Source: Rhodobacteraceae bacterium F11138
GTDB lineage: Bacteria > Pseudomonadota > Alphaproteobacteria > Rhodobacterales > Rhodobacteraceae
Length of the DNA stretch: 64,000 bases
Assembly (NCBI GenBank): GCA_016521575.1
Contig: JAEKDP010000009.1
Coordinates: forward strand, 100,931-164,930
Direction of reading: 5' to 3'
Every line of letters starts with the position of its first letter. Position 1 is the stretch's first letter. The notes beneath the pieces were generated by a model. It did not search any database. It was not told the origin of the DNA and saw nothing but the letters and a program-made list of their open reading frames with translations. The position numbers were made by a program, and so were the translations under genes. Positions 32,931 through 41,646 of this stretch are shown here, in pieces.

Positions 32931-33757
32931 ACCGGAAATTCGAGGCACGTCTCATCAATGCAGGGCTGGTCTGTTCGGTCATTCTTGTGCTGGTTTTCTT
33001 TTACATACCGATCTTCACGCTGATCATGTTTTCGTTCAAGGAAGGTCGTATCTTGAATCTGCCTTTCGAAGGCTGGTCGCTGCGCTGGTATCAGCAGCTG
33101 TTCTCGAATGGTGAGGTTGGCAAAGCCGCGGTGCATTCATTTGTCGTCGCGGTCGCGTCGACGCTGATATCGACAGTGATCGGCCTTGGCGCGGCACAGT
33201 CGTTCGTGAGGTTCAGCTTTCGCGGCAAAACGCTGTTTCAGATCGTTGCGATGGCGCCGCTTGTCTTCCCGCAGCTGCTGCTGGGCGTCGTGCTGCTTTT
33301 GTGGTTCTCGGTACTGGGCAATACGTTCGACTTTTCCAACAACCTGTTCACCGCGATCATGGGGCACTGCGTATATCTTGTACCTTTCACGACAATCATC
33401 ATTGCGGTTCAGGCTGCAAGTTTTGATCCGACGCTGGAACAGGCGGCGCAGGATTTTGGCGCAACGCCCTGGGAGGTGTTTCGTGAGGTGACGTTTCCCG
33501 TGCTTTGGCCGGGTGTCTTCTCGGCTTCTATTTTCGCATTTCTCTTGTCGTGGGGCAACTTTTACATAAGCTACAGCCTGACAGGAACAGAGCGGACGCT
33601 GCCGACTTTTGTTTTCTCTGGTATGGCGCTGGGCTCGACGCCGCTGTATCCGGCACTGGCGACAATAACCTTCGTGGTCGGACTCTTGCTGATTGTCTTT
33701 GCCGAAGGCATTCGGCGGCGGTCGCTTGCGAAAACGATGGCATCACCGAAAGAGTAA
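32927..33757 (+). CDS. Polyamine-type ABC transporter permease (PotC-like)
   Basis: A 276-residue inner-membrane permease. Its first helix is VCSVILVLVFFYIPIFTLIM followed by FSFKEGR, as in PotC. The EAA loop reads LEQAAQDFGATPWEVFREVTFP. The start ATG at 32927 overlaps the preceding stop and follows GGGGAGAAAGAA. The sensor-kinase gene starts about 11 bases after its stop, so transporter and signalling genes appear co-transcribed. Confidence 0.92.
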   Translation: MNRKFEARLINAGLVCSVILVLVFFYIPIFTLIMFSFKEGRILNLPFEGWSLRWYQQLFSNGEVGKAAVHSFVVAVASTLISTVIGLGAAQSFVRFSFRGKTLFQIVAMAPLVFPQLLLGVVLLLWFSVLGNTFDFSNNLFTAIMGHCVYLVPFTTIIIAVQAASFDPTLEQAAQDFGATPWEVFREVTFPVLWPGVFSASIFAFLLSWGNFYISYSLTGTERTLPTFVFSGMALGSTPLYPALATITFVVGLLLIVFAEGIRRRSLAKTMASPKE

Positions 33758-33768
33758 GCAGTGAACAT

Positions 33769-35616
33769 GTGAGCAACCCTAAACCACAGTGGATGTGCGG
33801 ACCCCGTTTTCTGATGGGGTATTGCGCGATCTGGTTTGCCTGCGTGGTCTTGCCTGCGGTCGCACAGCCACAAGACGCCTTCATACCCCAAGATTTCTAC
33901 GATCCCCAGTTGCTGGAGTTCACTGATTGGTCTGTGTACACCGGGACCCGGCCGGTTCCCGACCTGGAGACACTGGACCTGTCCGACTGGAGCCCGATCC
34001 CGGAGTCCGGGGCGTCCATCCCGCAAGGACAGGTCACATGGTTCCGCATCGATTTTACGATTGGATGGCATTTCCGGTCTCGTGATCTTGGTCTCTATCT
34101 GGGCAACCCCAAAGACGCACATGAAATCTATCTCAACGGACGCCTGATCGGCGGCGAAGGGGACTTGTCATCCCACGGGTATGGTTCGGCGGGAAAGCCA
34201 TCGTTGTCGCGCCTGCCTCAGCTTGGCATGTGGTACAGCTTCATGAATCTCGAACGCAGCAACGTGCTGATCCTCGCTGTGAAGGGGCTGACGCAACCCG
34301 GCACATTCGATCCTGATGAGATAGTGATCGACAACATGGACCGGGCGATCCTGTTCGCGCGCAACTCCGAAGACGCGATAAAAATTCAGCAGGGTTCCAC
34401 GATCAGCGTCTTGTTGTTGATTTCGCTGTTCTGTGGGTTTCTTTTCGTTTCAGGCTTTCGCGAAAAATCCAACCTGTTGTTTGGTTTCTTTGTTCTTGTG
34501 GCTGCCGTTACGATATTTTTGGAATCGCTGTTCATCTACGATCTGGGCCTGCGTACCGTCGCGCTTGAACGCGGGTTGTGTGTGGCCAGGCAGTTTGTGG
34601 CCTGTCTTTTTTATATGTTGATCCGCAGTGAGGTGGGGGCGTCCAATGCTGGCCCGAATGTCCGCTTGGCCGACATCATCTGGTTCTTCGTGGGCACCTC
34701 GGTTTTGGCTGCTCTACCGATTGTACCGATGCGTATATTGGATCTTTCCACGGATTTGATCGCGATTGCGTTTGTTTCATATGCGGTCTGGATGTCCGGG
34801 CTGGCGGCTTTGCGCTCTGTGCGCCAAACGCTGCTCATGGCCTTGCTGGGTCTCGTTTTCGCGGTTGCCTGTGTCTATCAACTGTTCAAACCTTCCCCCT
34901 TTCATGCATTCGGACAGGTGGATCTGGCCTATTGTCTCGTTGCTGTGACGTTCCTGTTTCTCATTGCGCAACGCTATCAGGAATTGTCGAGCAATCTTGC
35001 CGCCGTATCCAGACGATTGGTATCCGTGCGCGACCTTGAGCGGGCAAGACTGGCTCGCGATATCCATGACGGTCTGGGGCAGGGCATTGCCGCAACGGGC
35101 TTGCATCTGAAAATCCTGGCAGCAAAGCGCGATGGGAATGAGTTCGCAAAGCTGACAGGCTCGATTGACGATTTGAACCTGCATCTGAGCGAGGTGATAG
35201 GGGATTTGCGGCCCTCGATCCTGCAAGATCGCACGTTGGGTTCGGCCATTGAAATGCACCTCGAAAAATCGCTGACCGGTACCGGCATCACCTATGATTG
35301 TGTGGTGGACAAGAAGCGTGAGATGCCTTTTGAATTGAAGGAACAACTGTTTCGTATCTATCAGGAAAGCCTCAACAATGCGATGAAACACGCCGACTGT
35401 ACCAACTTCTCGGTTGAACTGCGCGGCTCTGGCCCCAAGATGTTGCTCTTTATTCGGGATGACGGTACGGGCTTTGTCGTCGGGAGAAAGCGGAATCTCG
35501 GTCTTGGTCTGAGCACGATGCGCGAACGTGCGTCACTGGTGAACGGTTCCTACCGTCTGGAAAGCGCACCGGGGCACGGGACATCTGTCAGCGTTGAGGT
35601 AAGCATCAATGATTAG
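33769..35616 (+). CDS. Sensor histidine kinase with 7TM (7TMR-DISM-like) input and HisKA_3 core
   Basis: The 615-residue membrane protein begins with a signal/anchor near LMGYCAIWFACVVLPAVA. A periplasmic beta-sandwich domain follows (LGLYLGNPKDAHEIYLNGRLIGGEG), then about seven membrane helices (residues ~215-400), as in 7TMR-DISM receptors. The cytoplasmic kinase is of the NarX/DesK type. The phosphorylated His is in ARLARDIHDGLGQG, the N-box is NNAMKHAD, and DDGTGF and LGLSTMRERA follow. It should phosphorylate the LuxR-type regulator whose gene overlaps its end by eight bases. The GTG at 33769 is the best start, but its ribosome-binding site is weak. The signal is unknown; linkage suggests it monitors the imported substrate. 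Confidence 0.88.
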   Translation: MSNPKPQWMCGPRFLMGYCAIWFACVVLPAVAQPQDAFIPQDFYDPQLLEFTDWSVYTGTRPVPDLETLDLSDWSPIPESGASIPQGQVTWFRIDFTIGWHFRSRDLGLYLGNPKDAHEIYLNGRLIGGEGDLSSHGYGSAGKPSLSRLPQLGMWYSFMNLERSNVLILAVKGLTQPGTFDPDEIVIDNMDRAILFARNSEDAIKIQQGSTISVLLLISLFCGFLFVSGFREKSNLLFGFFVLVAAVTIFLESLFIYDLGLRTVALERGLCVARQFVACLFYMLIRSEVGASNAGPNVRLADIIWFFVGTSVLAALPIVPMRILDLSTDLIAIAFVSYAVWMSGLAALRSVRQTLLMALLGLVFAVACVYQLFKPSPFHAFGQVDLAYCLVAVTFLFLIAQRYQELSSNLAAVSRRLVSVRDLERARLARDIHDGLGQGIAATGLHLKILAAKRDGNEFAKLTGSIDDLNLHLSEVIGDLRPSILQDRTLGSAIEMHLEKSLTGTGITYDCVVDKKREMPFELKEQLFRIYQESLNNAMKHADCTNFSVELRGSGPKMLLFIRDDGTGFVVGRKRNLGLGLSTMRERASLVNGSYRLESAPGHGTSVSVEVSIND

Positions 35617-36238
35617 CATCGTTGTGGTAGACGATCACCAGCTGTTTCGGGAAGGCGTTATCACGTTGCTCGATGGCTCAGACGACTTGCAGGTCATCGG
35701 CCAGGCCGGGAGCGCCTCGCAGGCGAAACGCATCATCGTTGAGAAGAAGCCTGACGTTGTTATCATGGACATTTCTCTTGGAACCGAAAACGGAATCGAG
35801 GTCGGGCGCGATCTCAGGGCGACAGGATCTGACTTTGCCTTGTTGATCGTTACGATGGAGACGGCCCCGCAGTTGTTTCAGGTTGCGCGCAAGGAAGCCG
35901 AAGTCGATGGATATGTGCTGAAGCTGGATGCCTTCGACGAACTGGAACGTGCAGTCCGCCAGGTCGCGAGCGGACAGAAGTTCATCAGCCCGACGCTCGC
36001 CTCGGAATTGGCCTACGCCAATGACGCCGATGATGGCAACGATGGGCTGACGCCTCGCGAGCTACAAGTCATCGTTCTGGTCGTTGAAGGCTACTCGAGT
36101 GCGCAAATCGGAGAGCAGCTTGGCATATCGAAGCGAACGGTTGACACCTATCGCGCAAATGTCCGCGAAAAGCTGCAGATTTCGTCGAGTTCAGAGCTGG
36201 TGCGCTATGCCATTCGAAAGGGTCTTGTGACCGCATAA
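35609..36238 (+). CDS. LuxR/NarL-type response regulator
   Basis: A 209-residue transcription regulator. The receiver domain has the acidic pair in VVDDHQLF, the phosphorylated Asp in VVIMDISLG and the Lys in YVLKLDAF. The DNA-binding domain is a LuxR helix-turn-helix (LTPRELQVIVLVVEGYSSAQIGEQLGISKRTVDTYRANV). It overlaps the kinase gene, its certain partner. Matching palindromic sites at 29597 and 36243 precede the transporter operon and the molybdoenzyme operon and are likely its targets. Confidence 0.93.
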   Translation: MISIVVVDDHQLFREGVITLLDGSDDLQVIGQAGSASQAKRIIVEKKPDVVIMDISLGTENGIEVGRDLRATGSDFALLIVTMETAPQLFQVARKEAEVDGYVLKLDAFDELERAVRQVASGQKFISPTLASELAYANDADDGNDGLTPRELQVIVLVVEGYSSAQIGEQLGISKRTVDTYRANVREKLQISSSSELVRYAIRKGLVTA

Positions 36239-36242
36239 CGCG

Positions 36243-36258
36243 TCCGTATTTATACGGA
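36243..36258. promoter_or_regulatory. Candidate response-regulator operator, copy 2
   Basis: TCCGTATTTATACGGA has six-base perfect arms (TCCGTA/TACGGA). It lies 5 bases after the regulator stop and about 75 bases before the molybdoenzyme ATG at 36332. It matches the site at 29597-29612 in 14 of 16 positions. The pair implies that the LuxR-type regulator controls both operons. Confidence 0.55.
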
Positions 36259-36331
36259 TACTGATCGCAATCATCGCGCATTTTTCTGCTATCTGATTTC
36301 AGCCATAGTCCGGACTGGAAAGTGAGGACCT

Positions 36332-38677
36332 ATGGCCAACCGACATCTAACGGCGATGCATTGGGGCACCTATTCTGTGAAAAACACAGAAGGCCAAGGC
36401 ATGGATTTTGTACCGTGCCGTGAAGATCCGGCGCCGTCTGAAATTGGCAACGGGATGGCCGACGCCTATTGCGCTGCGGCCCGCATCCGACAGCCTGCAG
36501 TACGCCAGAGTTATCTCGACAACCCGGGCGCGGCACCCGGCAAAACGCGCGGTTCCGAGCCGTTCGTGGAAGTGACGTGGGATGTCGCGCTTGATCTGGT
36601 CGCCGGCGAATTGCAGCGCGTTCGCAAGACCCATGGAAACGCCTCTATCTTTGGTGGTTCCTATGGGTGGGCCAGCGCAGGCCGGTTTCACCACGCACAA
36701 AGCCAGATCCATCGGTTCTTGAATTGCTTTGGGGGGTATACGGCGTCAAAGGACACCTACAGCTATGCCGCCGTAAGCGCGCTGATGCCCCATATCGTCG
36801 GCCCATTCTCGGGTATGGTCCTTGACCAGGCAACAACCTGGGACGCCATTTCAGGCCATTGCGACCTCGTGGTGATGTTCGGAGGAATGGCGCTCAAGAA
36901 TGCGCAGATCAACGCGGGCGGTCTTGGACGACATACGCTGGCAGAGTGGCTTGCCACGGCACGCGCGCAAGGCACCGCGTTTATCAATATCAGTCCGATT
37001 TCAACAGATGCCCCCGATGTTTGCGATGCCGAATGGATCGCGCCACGCCCAAACAGCGACACTGCGCTGATGCTGGCCCTGGCATATGTGCTGCAAACCG
37101 AAGGCCTGGCCGATCAGGCATTTCTGGATCGGTATTGCGTGGGCTATGATCGGTTTCTGCCATATCTGTTGGGCACCGCCGACGGCATAGCAAAAACGCC
37201 AGAATGGGCTGAGACAATTTGCGGCGTTCCGTCAGGGGCAATCGCGAAACTGGCAAGGCGCATGGCAAACGGGCGTACGCTGATCACCGTCGCCTGGGCC
37301 CTGCAGCGCGCCGATCACGGCGAACAACCATGCTGGATGGCTGTTGTTCTTGCCGCGATGCTGGGACAGATCGGATTGCCGGGTGGTGGTTTCGGCATTG
37401 GCTATGGCTGTGCCAACGGGATCGGAAATCCAACGCATGACGTGCGGTTTCCGGCGCTGCCACAAGGCCGCAACCAGGTGCCCGACCCGATCCCCGTTGC
37501 GCGGATCAGCGACGCGCTGTTGTCCCCGGGTGCGCCCTACCGATTCAACGGGGAAGACCGCCAATATCCGGATCTTCGCTTGGTTTACTGGGCTGGAGGC
37601 AATCCGTTCCATCATCAGATGGAACTGCCCAAGCTGGTTCGCGCCTTTCAGCAGCCCGAAACAATCATCGTCAACGAGATCTGGTGGACCGCCACCGCCC
37701 GCCATGCCGACATCGTTCTGCCTGCAACGTCAAGCCTTGAGCGGCGCGACATATCGCTTGTGCGGTGGGATCCGATGATGGTGCATATGGATGCAGTGCA
37801 ACCGCCGTACGGCGAGGCGCGTGATGACCATGAAATCTTTGCCGATCTTGCGGAGCGTCTGGGATTTGCGGATGACTTCACGCAAGGCCGCGATTCACAG
37901 CAGTGGTTGGAGGCGATCTGGGAAGAAACACGCAGCGTCTGCAGGAACGCAGGGCTTGAGCTACCTGATCTAAAAGAGTTTGCAGCGCAGGGAAAACTCG
38001 ATCGACCAATCAGCGAAACGCCCAAAATACTCTTGTCGGAATTCCGCGCTGATCCCGTTGCCAATCCTCTCTCGACACCTTCGGGTCGCATCGAAATTTT
38101 CAGTGAAGTCATCGACGCCTGGAATGACAAGAACTGCGCAGGCCACCCCAAATGGCTTGGCAGCTACGAATGGTTGGGCGACCGGAAGGCGAAAGAACAT
38201 CCTCTACATCTGATAAGCAATCAGCCGAGAACCCGCCTTCACAGCCAACTTGATTGCGGGGCTCATAGCCGTGGTTCAAAGATTGAGGGGCGGGAACCCG
38301 CGATGCTCAATCCCGCCGAAGCAAAGGCGAGAGGCCTCGAAAACGGTGATGTGATCCGAATTTTCAATGACCGCGGATCTTGCCTGGCCGGGCTGGTCGT
38401 ATCGGATACCGTGATGCCCGGTGTCATCCAGTTGTCGACCGGGGCCTGGTATGACCCGGAAGAGCCAGGAAACCCCGATGCGATGTGCGTTCACGGGAAT
38501 GCCAACGTGCTGACCCGCGACAGGGGCACCTCGACACTTGGGCAGGGTCCAAGTGCCCATTCAACCCTGGTGGAAATCATGCGGTTCGATGATCCGCTGC
38601 CTCCAATCAAAGTTTTCAACCCACCGATACTGCTGCCCGCAGAAGCAGCAGACGAAACAACAGGAAGAACTCAATGA
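36332..38677 (+). CDS. Molybdopterin oxidoreductase of the BisC/TorA/DMSO reductase family, cytoplasmic type
   Basis: A 781-residue enzyme with the bis-MGD molybdopterin fold. The molybdenum-ligand Ser is in SYGWASAGRFHHAQ (Ser115), as in DMSO, TMAO and biotin-sulfoxide reductases. GGNPFHHQMEL, ATSSLERRDIS and the C-terminal SNQPRTRLHSQLD are family marks. There is no N-terminal Tat signal and no iron-sulfur Cys cluster, so it resembles cytoplasmic BisC rather than periplasmic TorA/DorA. It reduces an S-oxide or N-oxide, or might run in the oxidative direction. It overlaps the glutamine synthetase-like gene by four bases. Confidence 0.9.
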   Translation: MANRHLTAMHWGTYSVKNTEGQGMDFVPCREDPAPSEIGNGMADAYCAAARIRQPAVRQSYLDNPGAAPGKTRGSEPFVEVTWDVALDLVAGELQRVRKTHGNASIFGGSYGWASAGRFHHAQSQIHRFLNCFGGYTASKDTYSYAAVSALMPHIVGPFSGMVLDQATTWDAISGHCDLVVMFGGMALKNAQINAGGLGRHTLAEWLATARAQGTAFINISPISTDAPDVCDAEWIAPRPNSDTALMLALAYVLQTEGLADQAFLDRYCVGYDRFLPYLLGTADGIAKTPEWAETICGVPSGAIAKLARRMANGRTLITVAWALQRADHGEQPCWMAVVLAAMLGQIGLPGGGFGIGYGCANGIGNPTHDVRFPALPQGRNQVPDPIPVARISDALLSPGAPYRFNGEDRQYPDLRLVYWAGGNPFHHQMELPKLVRAFQQPETIIVNEIWWTATARHADIVLPATSSLERRDISLVRWDPMMVHMDAVQPPYGEARDDHEIFADLAERLGFADDFTQGRDSQQWLEAIWEETRSVCRNAGLELPDLKEFAAQGKLDRPISETPKILLSEFRADPVANPLSTPSGRIEIFSEVIDAWNDKNCAGHPKWLGSYEWLGDRKAKEHPLHLISNQPRTRLHSQLDCGAHSRGSKIEGREPAMLNPAEAKARGLENGDVIRIFNDRGSCLAGLVVSDTVMPGVIQLSTGAWYDPEEPGNPDAMCVHGNANVLTRDRGTSTLGQGPSAHSTLVEIMRFDDPLPPIKVFNPPILLPAEAADETTGRTQ

Positions 38678-39969
38678 CAAGACCCGTTATCACCCTGCCA
38701 GAAGGCACCAAGACGGTCGTTCTGGGCACCGCGGACATAAATGGCGTCATGCGTGGCAAGCGCATTCCCGCGAGTCACTGGGAAACGGTATGCCGGGACG
38801 GCTGCGCAATCATCGCGGCAATCTATGCGATGGATATGACCTCGGATATATGGGATACGCCCTATTGCAATTTCGGCAATGGGTATGTCGATATGCATGT
38901 GTATCCGACTGAAGAGATATCGCTTTGCCCTTGGGAAGAGGGGGTTGCGGTTTGCCTGGGCTATGCCGAAGATCTTGCGCACAAACCGGTTCCGATCGAC
39001 CCGCGCCGTGGGCTGATCGAACAACTGGACCGTGCAAAGGATATGGGATTTGAGGTTCAGGTCGGATCAGAGCTGGAATTCTATCTTCTCGACCCTGAAA
39101 CGAAGCTGCCCAAGCAGCACGGCAATCAGGTCTACGGCATCAACCGTCAGTCCGAAATGGAGCATGTGCTGGGCCCCATCCGCGACAATCTGATCGCCAT
39201 GGGGATTCCGATCGAGCAATCCAACCCGGAATACGCCGCCGGACAGGTTGAAGTGAACGTGCGCTATTCCGAGGCGCTCGACAATGCCGACAAGGTTGTC
39301 TTGTTTCGCACCATGGTCAAGGAAATCGCACAGAAGCACGACTATATTGCAACATTCATGGCCAAGCCTTTCATCGACGAATCCGGCAGCGGGTTCCATA
39401 CGCATTACTCGTTCTGGAAGGACGGCCACAACGCTTTCGCCAAGGATGGCAAGCTGAATGAAACCGGGATGTCCTTTCTGGCCGGGCTGCAACAGCGGGT
39501 TGGCTCGACTTCGCTCGTATCGTCGACAACGCCGAATGCCTACCGTCGGCGCCAGCCCTATTCATTCTGTCCGGTCAACGCGAGTTGGGGGCATGACAAC
39601 CGAACGGTTGCCCTGCGCGTCATCGAAGGCGCTGACAAGGCGGTTCGCGTCGAAAAACGGGACGCAGCGGCGGATTGCAACCCCTACTATCTGCTGGCAT
39701 GCGACATCGCGGCGGGTCTGGATGGGATTGAGCAAGGTCTCAAACCGGGGCCTGCGACAGAAGGGGATGCATACACCGAATGCGACGATCCCGCGCTTCC
39801 GTTGACATTGCGTGAAGCCATTGACGCCGCCGAGGCGGACGGTTTCGTGCGCAAGGTTCTGGGGGACTGGCGGTATGATATTCTGCTCGAGCAGGCGCGA
39901 CGGGAAGTTGCCTTTGTCGACAACCAGGTCACCGATGTAGAGCGCGACAGGTATCTGCTGAACCTATGA
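38674..39969 (+). CDS. Glutamine synthetase-like ligase (gamma-glutamylamine synthetase type)
   Basis: A 431-residue protein with the glutamine synthetase catalytic fold. The metal-binding Glu is in VQVGSELEFYLLD, the GQVEVN segment follows, His are in SGFHTHYSFW, the NAYRRRQP loop contacts ATP, and VEKRDAAADCNPYYLLACDIAAG ends the core. The length fits PuuA/GlnA-like enzymes that attach glutamate to amines such as putrescine or ethanolamine, rather than housekeeping GlnA. It overlaps the molybdoenzyme gene and precedes an aldehyde dehydrogenase. The amine acted on is unknown. Confidence 0.88.
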   Translation: MTRPVITLPEGTKTVVLGTADINGVMRGKRIPASHWETVCRDGCAIIAAIYAMDMTSDIWDTPYCNFGNGYVDMHVYPTEEISLCPWEEGVAVCLGYAEDLAHKPVPIDPRRGLIEQLDRAKDMGFEVQVGSELEFYLLDPETKLPKQHGNQVYGINRQSEMEHVLGPIRDNLIAMGIPIEQSNPEYAAGQVEVNVRYSEALDNADKVVLFRTMVKEIAQKHDYIATFMAKPFIDESGSGFHTHYSFWKDGHNAFAKDGKLNETGMSFLAGLQQRVGSTSLVSSTTPNAYRRRQPYSFCPVNASWGHDNRTVALRVIEGADKAVRVEKRDAAADCNPYYLLACDIAAGLDGIEQGLKPGPATEGDAYTECDDPALPLTLREAIDAAEADGFVRKVLGDWRYDILLEQARREVAFVDNQVTDVERDRYLLNL

Positions 39970-40074
39970 TCAGCGCGCCCAGACCCGCGCGCCAATGAAA
40001 TTCTCAGGCTCAAACCATGCGGACTCCGGCTTTGGGGCTGGAACCGTTTGTGAATGCTCATCAGGAAGGCTGAA

Positions 40075-41532
40075 ATGCTGAAATTGAAAGACCCCTCGTT
40101 GCTCGAAACCAGGGCATTGGTCGGTGGTGAATGGCTTGAATCCGAAGACCGTTTTGCTGTTTTCAACCCCGCGTCAGGTGATCTGATCGCAGAGGTGACG
40201 GAAACGGATGTCTCATCCGTCCGTCGGGCAATCGACATCGCCTTTGAGGCTCAGAAATCCTGGGCCGGCTGGACCGGAAAGGAACGCGGCGCGGTTCTGA
40301 AACGGTGGTTCGAGCTTATTGTTGAAAACGCCGATGATCTTGCGGTGATCCTGACCTCTGAAATGGGCAAACCGCTGGCCGAAGCCAGGGGCGAGGTGCT
40401 TTATGGTGCCTCCTTTATCGAATGGTTTGCCGAAGAGGCCAAACGCATCTACGGCGATGTGATCCCGGGGCATCAGCGTGACAAACGTATTGTCGTGCTA
40501 AAGCAGCCTGTCGGTGTCGTCGGTGCCATTACACCATGGAACTTCCCCAATGCCATGATCGCGCGAAAAGTTGCCCCCGCGCTTGCGGTCGGATGCAGCT
40601 TTGTTGCCCGCCCCGCCGAACTGACGCCGCTTTCCGCAACGGCGCTTGCCGTGCTGGGGCAACGTGCGGGAATTCCGGATGGCATCCTGAACATCGTGCC
40701 GGGCTCGAAAGCAGCCGAGATCGGACAAGAACTTTGTGACAATCAGAAGGTATCAAAGATCACCTTCACCGGCTCTACCCGGGTCGGTAAAATTCTCATG
40801 CGCCAATGCTCGGAGACAATCAAGAAAGTCTCGTTGGAGCTGGGCGGCAACGCACCGTTCATTGTGTTCGACGATGCTGACATTGATGCCGCCGTCGAAG
40901 GTGCGATGGTTTCGAAGTTTCGCAATAATGGCCAAACCTGTGTCTGCGCCAACCGTATCTTTGTGCAGTCCGGCGTTTACGATCGTTTCGCAGCCCGTTT
41001 GGCAGAGACGGTGGGGGACCTCACGCTGGGGAATGGGCTGGATGTGGGCACCACAACCGGGCCGCTTATCAACAAAGGCGCTGTCAACAAGGTTCGCGAA
41101 CACATTGAAGACGCCACCGCAAAGGGAGCCACGTTGCTTTCCGGCGGAGCGCAAAGCGATTTGGGCGGAACCTTCTTTGAGCCCACGGTGCTGAGCGGTG
41201 TAACAACCGACATGAAAATCGCAAAAGAGGAAACCTTCGGGCCGGTCGCACCGCTTTTCAGATTCGATACGGAAGCCGAAGTGATCGAGATGGCCAATGA
41301 CACCGAATTCGGCTTGGCCGGGTATTTCTATTCCCGCGACATGGCCCGCATATGGCGGGTCGCAGAGGCTTTGCAGACAGGCATGGTCGGGATCAATACG
41401 GGCTTGATTTCAACAGAGGTTGCCCCCTTCGGCGGAGTGAAACAGTCCGGCTTGGGCCGAGAAGGGTCGCGCTATGGAGCGGAAGATTTCCTCGAAACCA
41501 AGTATCTGTGTTTCGATGTGGGCACAGTCTGA
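40075..41532 (+). CDS. Succinate-semialdehyde dehydrogenase-type aldehyde dehydrogenase (GabD-like)
   Basis: A 485-residue NAD(P)-dependent aldehyde dehydrogenase. The catalytic Glu is in LELGGNAPFIVFDDADIDAA and the nucleophilic Cys in NNGQTCVCANRIF. TPWNFPNAMIARKVAPALA contributes to cofactor binding. The N-terminus MLKLKDPSLLETRALVGGEW is typical of GabD; AGGAAGG precedes the ATG at 40075, which is preferred over an ATG at 40054. It would oxidise the semialdehyde formed by the aminotransferase at 28289, or an aldehyde from the gamma-glutamyl route. Confidence 0.92.
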   Translation: MLKLKDPSLLETRALVGGEWLESEDRFAVFNPASGDLIAEVTETDVSSVRRAIDIAFEAQKSWAGWTGKERGAVLKRWFELIVENADDLAVILTSEMGKPLAEARGEVLYGASFIEWFAEEAKRIYGDVIPGHQRDKRIVVLKQPVGVVGAITPWNFPNAMIARKVAPALAVGCSFVARPAELTPLSATALAVLGQRAGIPDGILNIVPGSKAAEIGQELCDNQKVSKITFTGSTRVGKILMRQCSETIKKVSLELGGNAPFIVFDDADIDAAVEGAMVSKFRNNGQTCVCANRIFVQSGVYDRFAARLAETVGDLTLGNGLDVGTTTGPLINKGAVNKVREHIEDATAKGATLLSGGAQSDLGGTFFEPTVLSGVTTDMKIAKEETFGPVAPLFRFDTEAEVIEMANDTEFGLAGYFYSRDMARIWRVAEALQTGMVGINTGLISTEVAPFGGVKQSGLGREGSRYGAEDFLETKYLCFDVGTV

Positions 41533-41545
41533 CCAAGCGTCTACC

Positions 41546-41576
41546 GGTTGCGGGTCAGCATACGCGACCCTCAACC
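41546..41576. terminator. Hairpin after the aldehyde dehydrogenase gene
   Basis: GGTTGCGGGTC (41546-41556) pairs with GACCCTCAACC (41566-41576) over 10 of 11 positions around a nine-base loop. It begins 13 bases after the stop. No clear T-run follows, so it may be a weak or factor-dependent terminator of the operon. Confidence 0.4.
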
Positions 41577-41646
41577 ACTTCCGTTGTCTGGTACAGCTCT
41601 GCGCACATAGTGCCGCTGGACCCTTCGCCAAGGGGCGCATCAAGAA

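Noticed and set aside
31935..32948. Minus-strand frame of 337 codons opposite the importer genes
   Set aside because: Charged, low-complexity translation antisense to the well-supported permease and ATPase genes.
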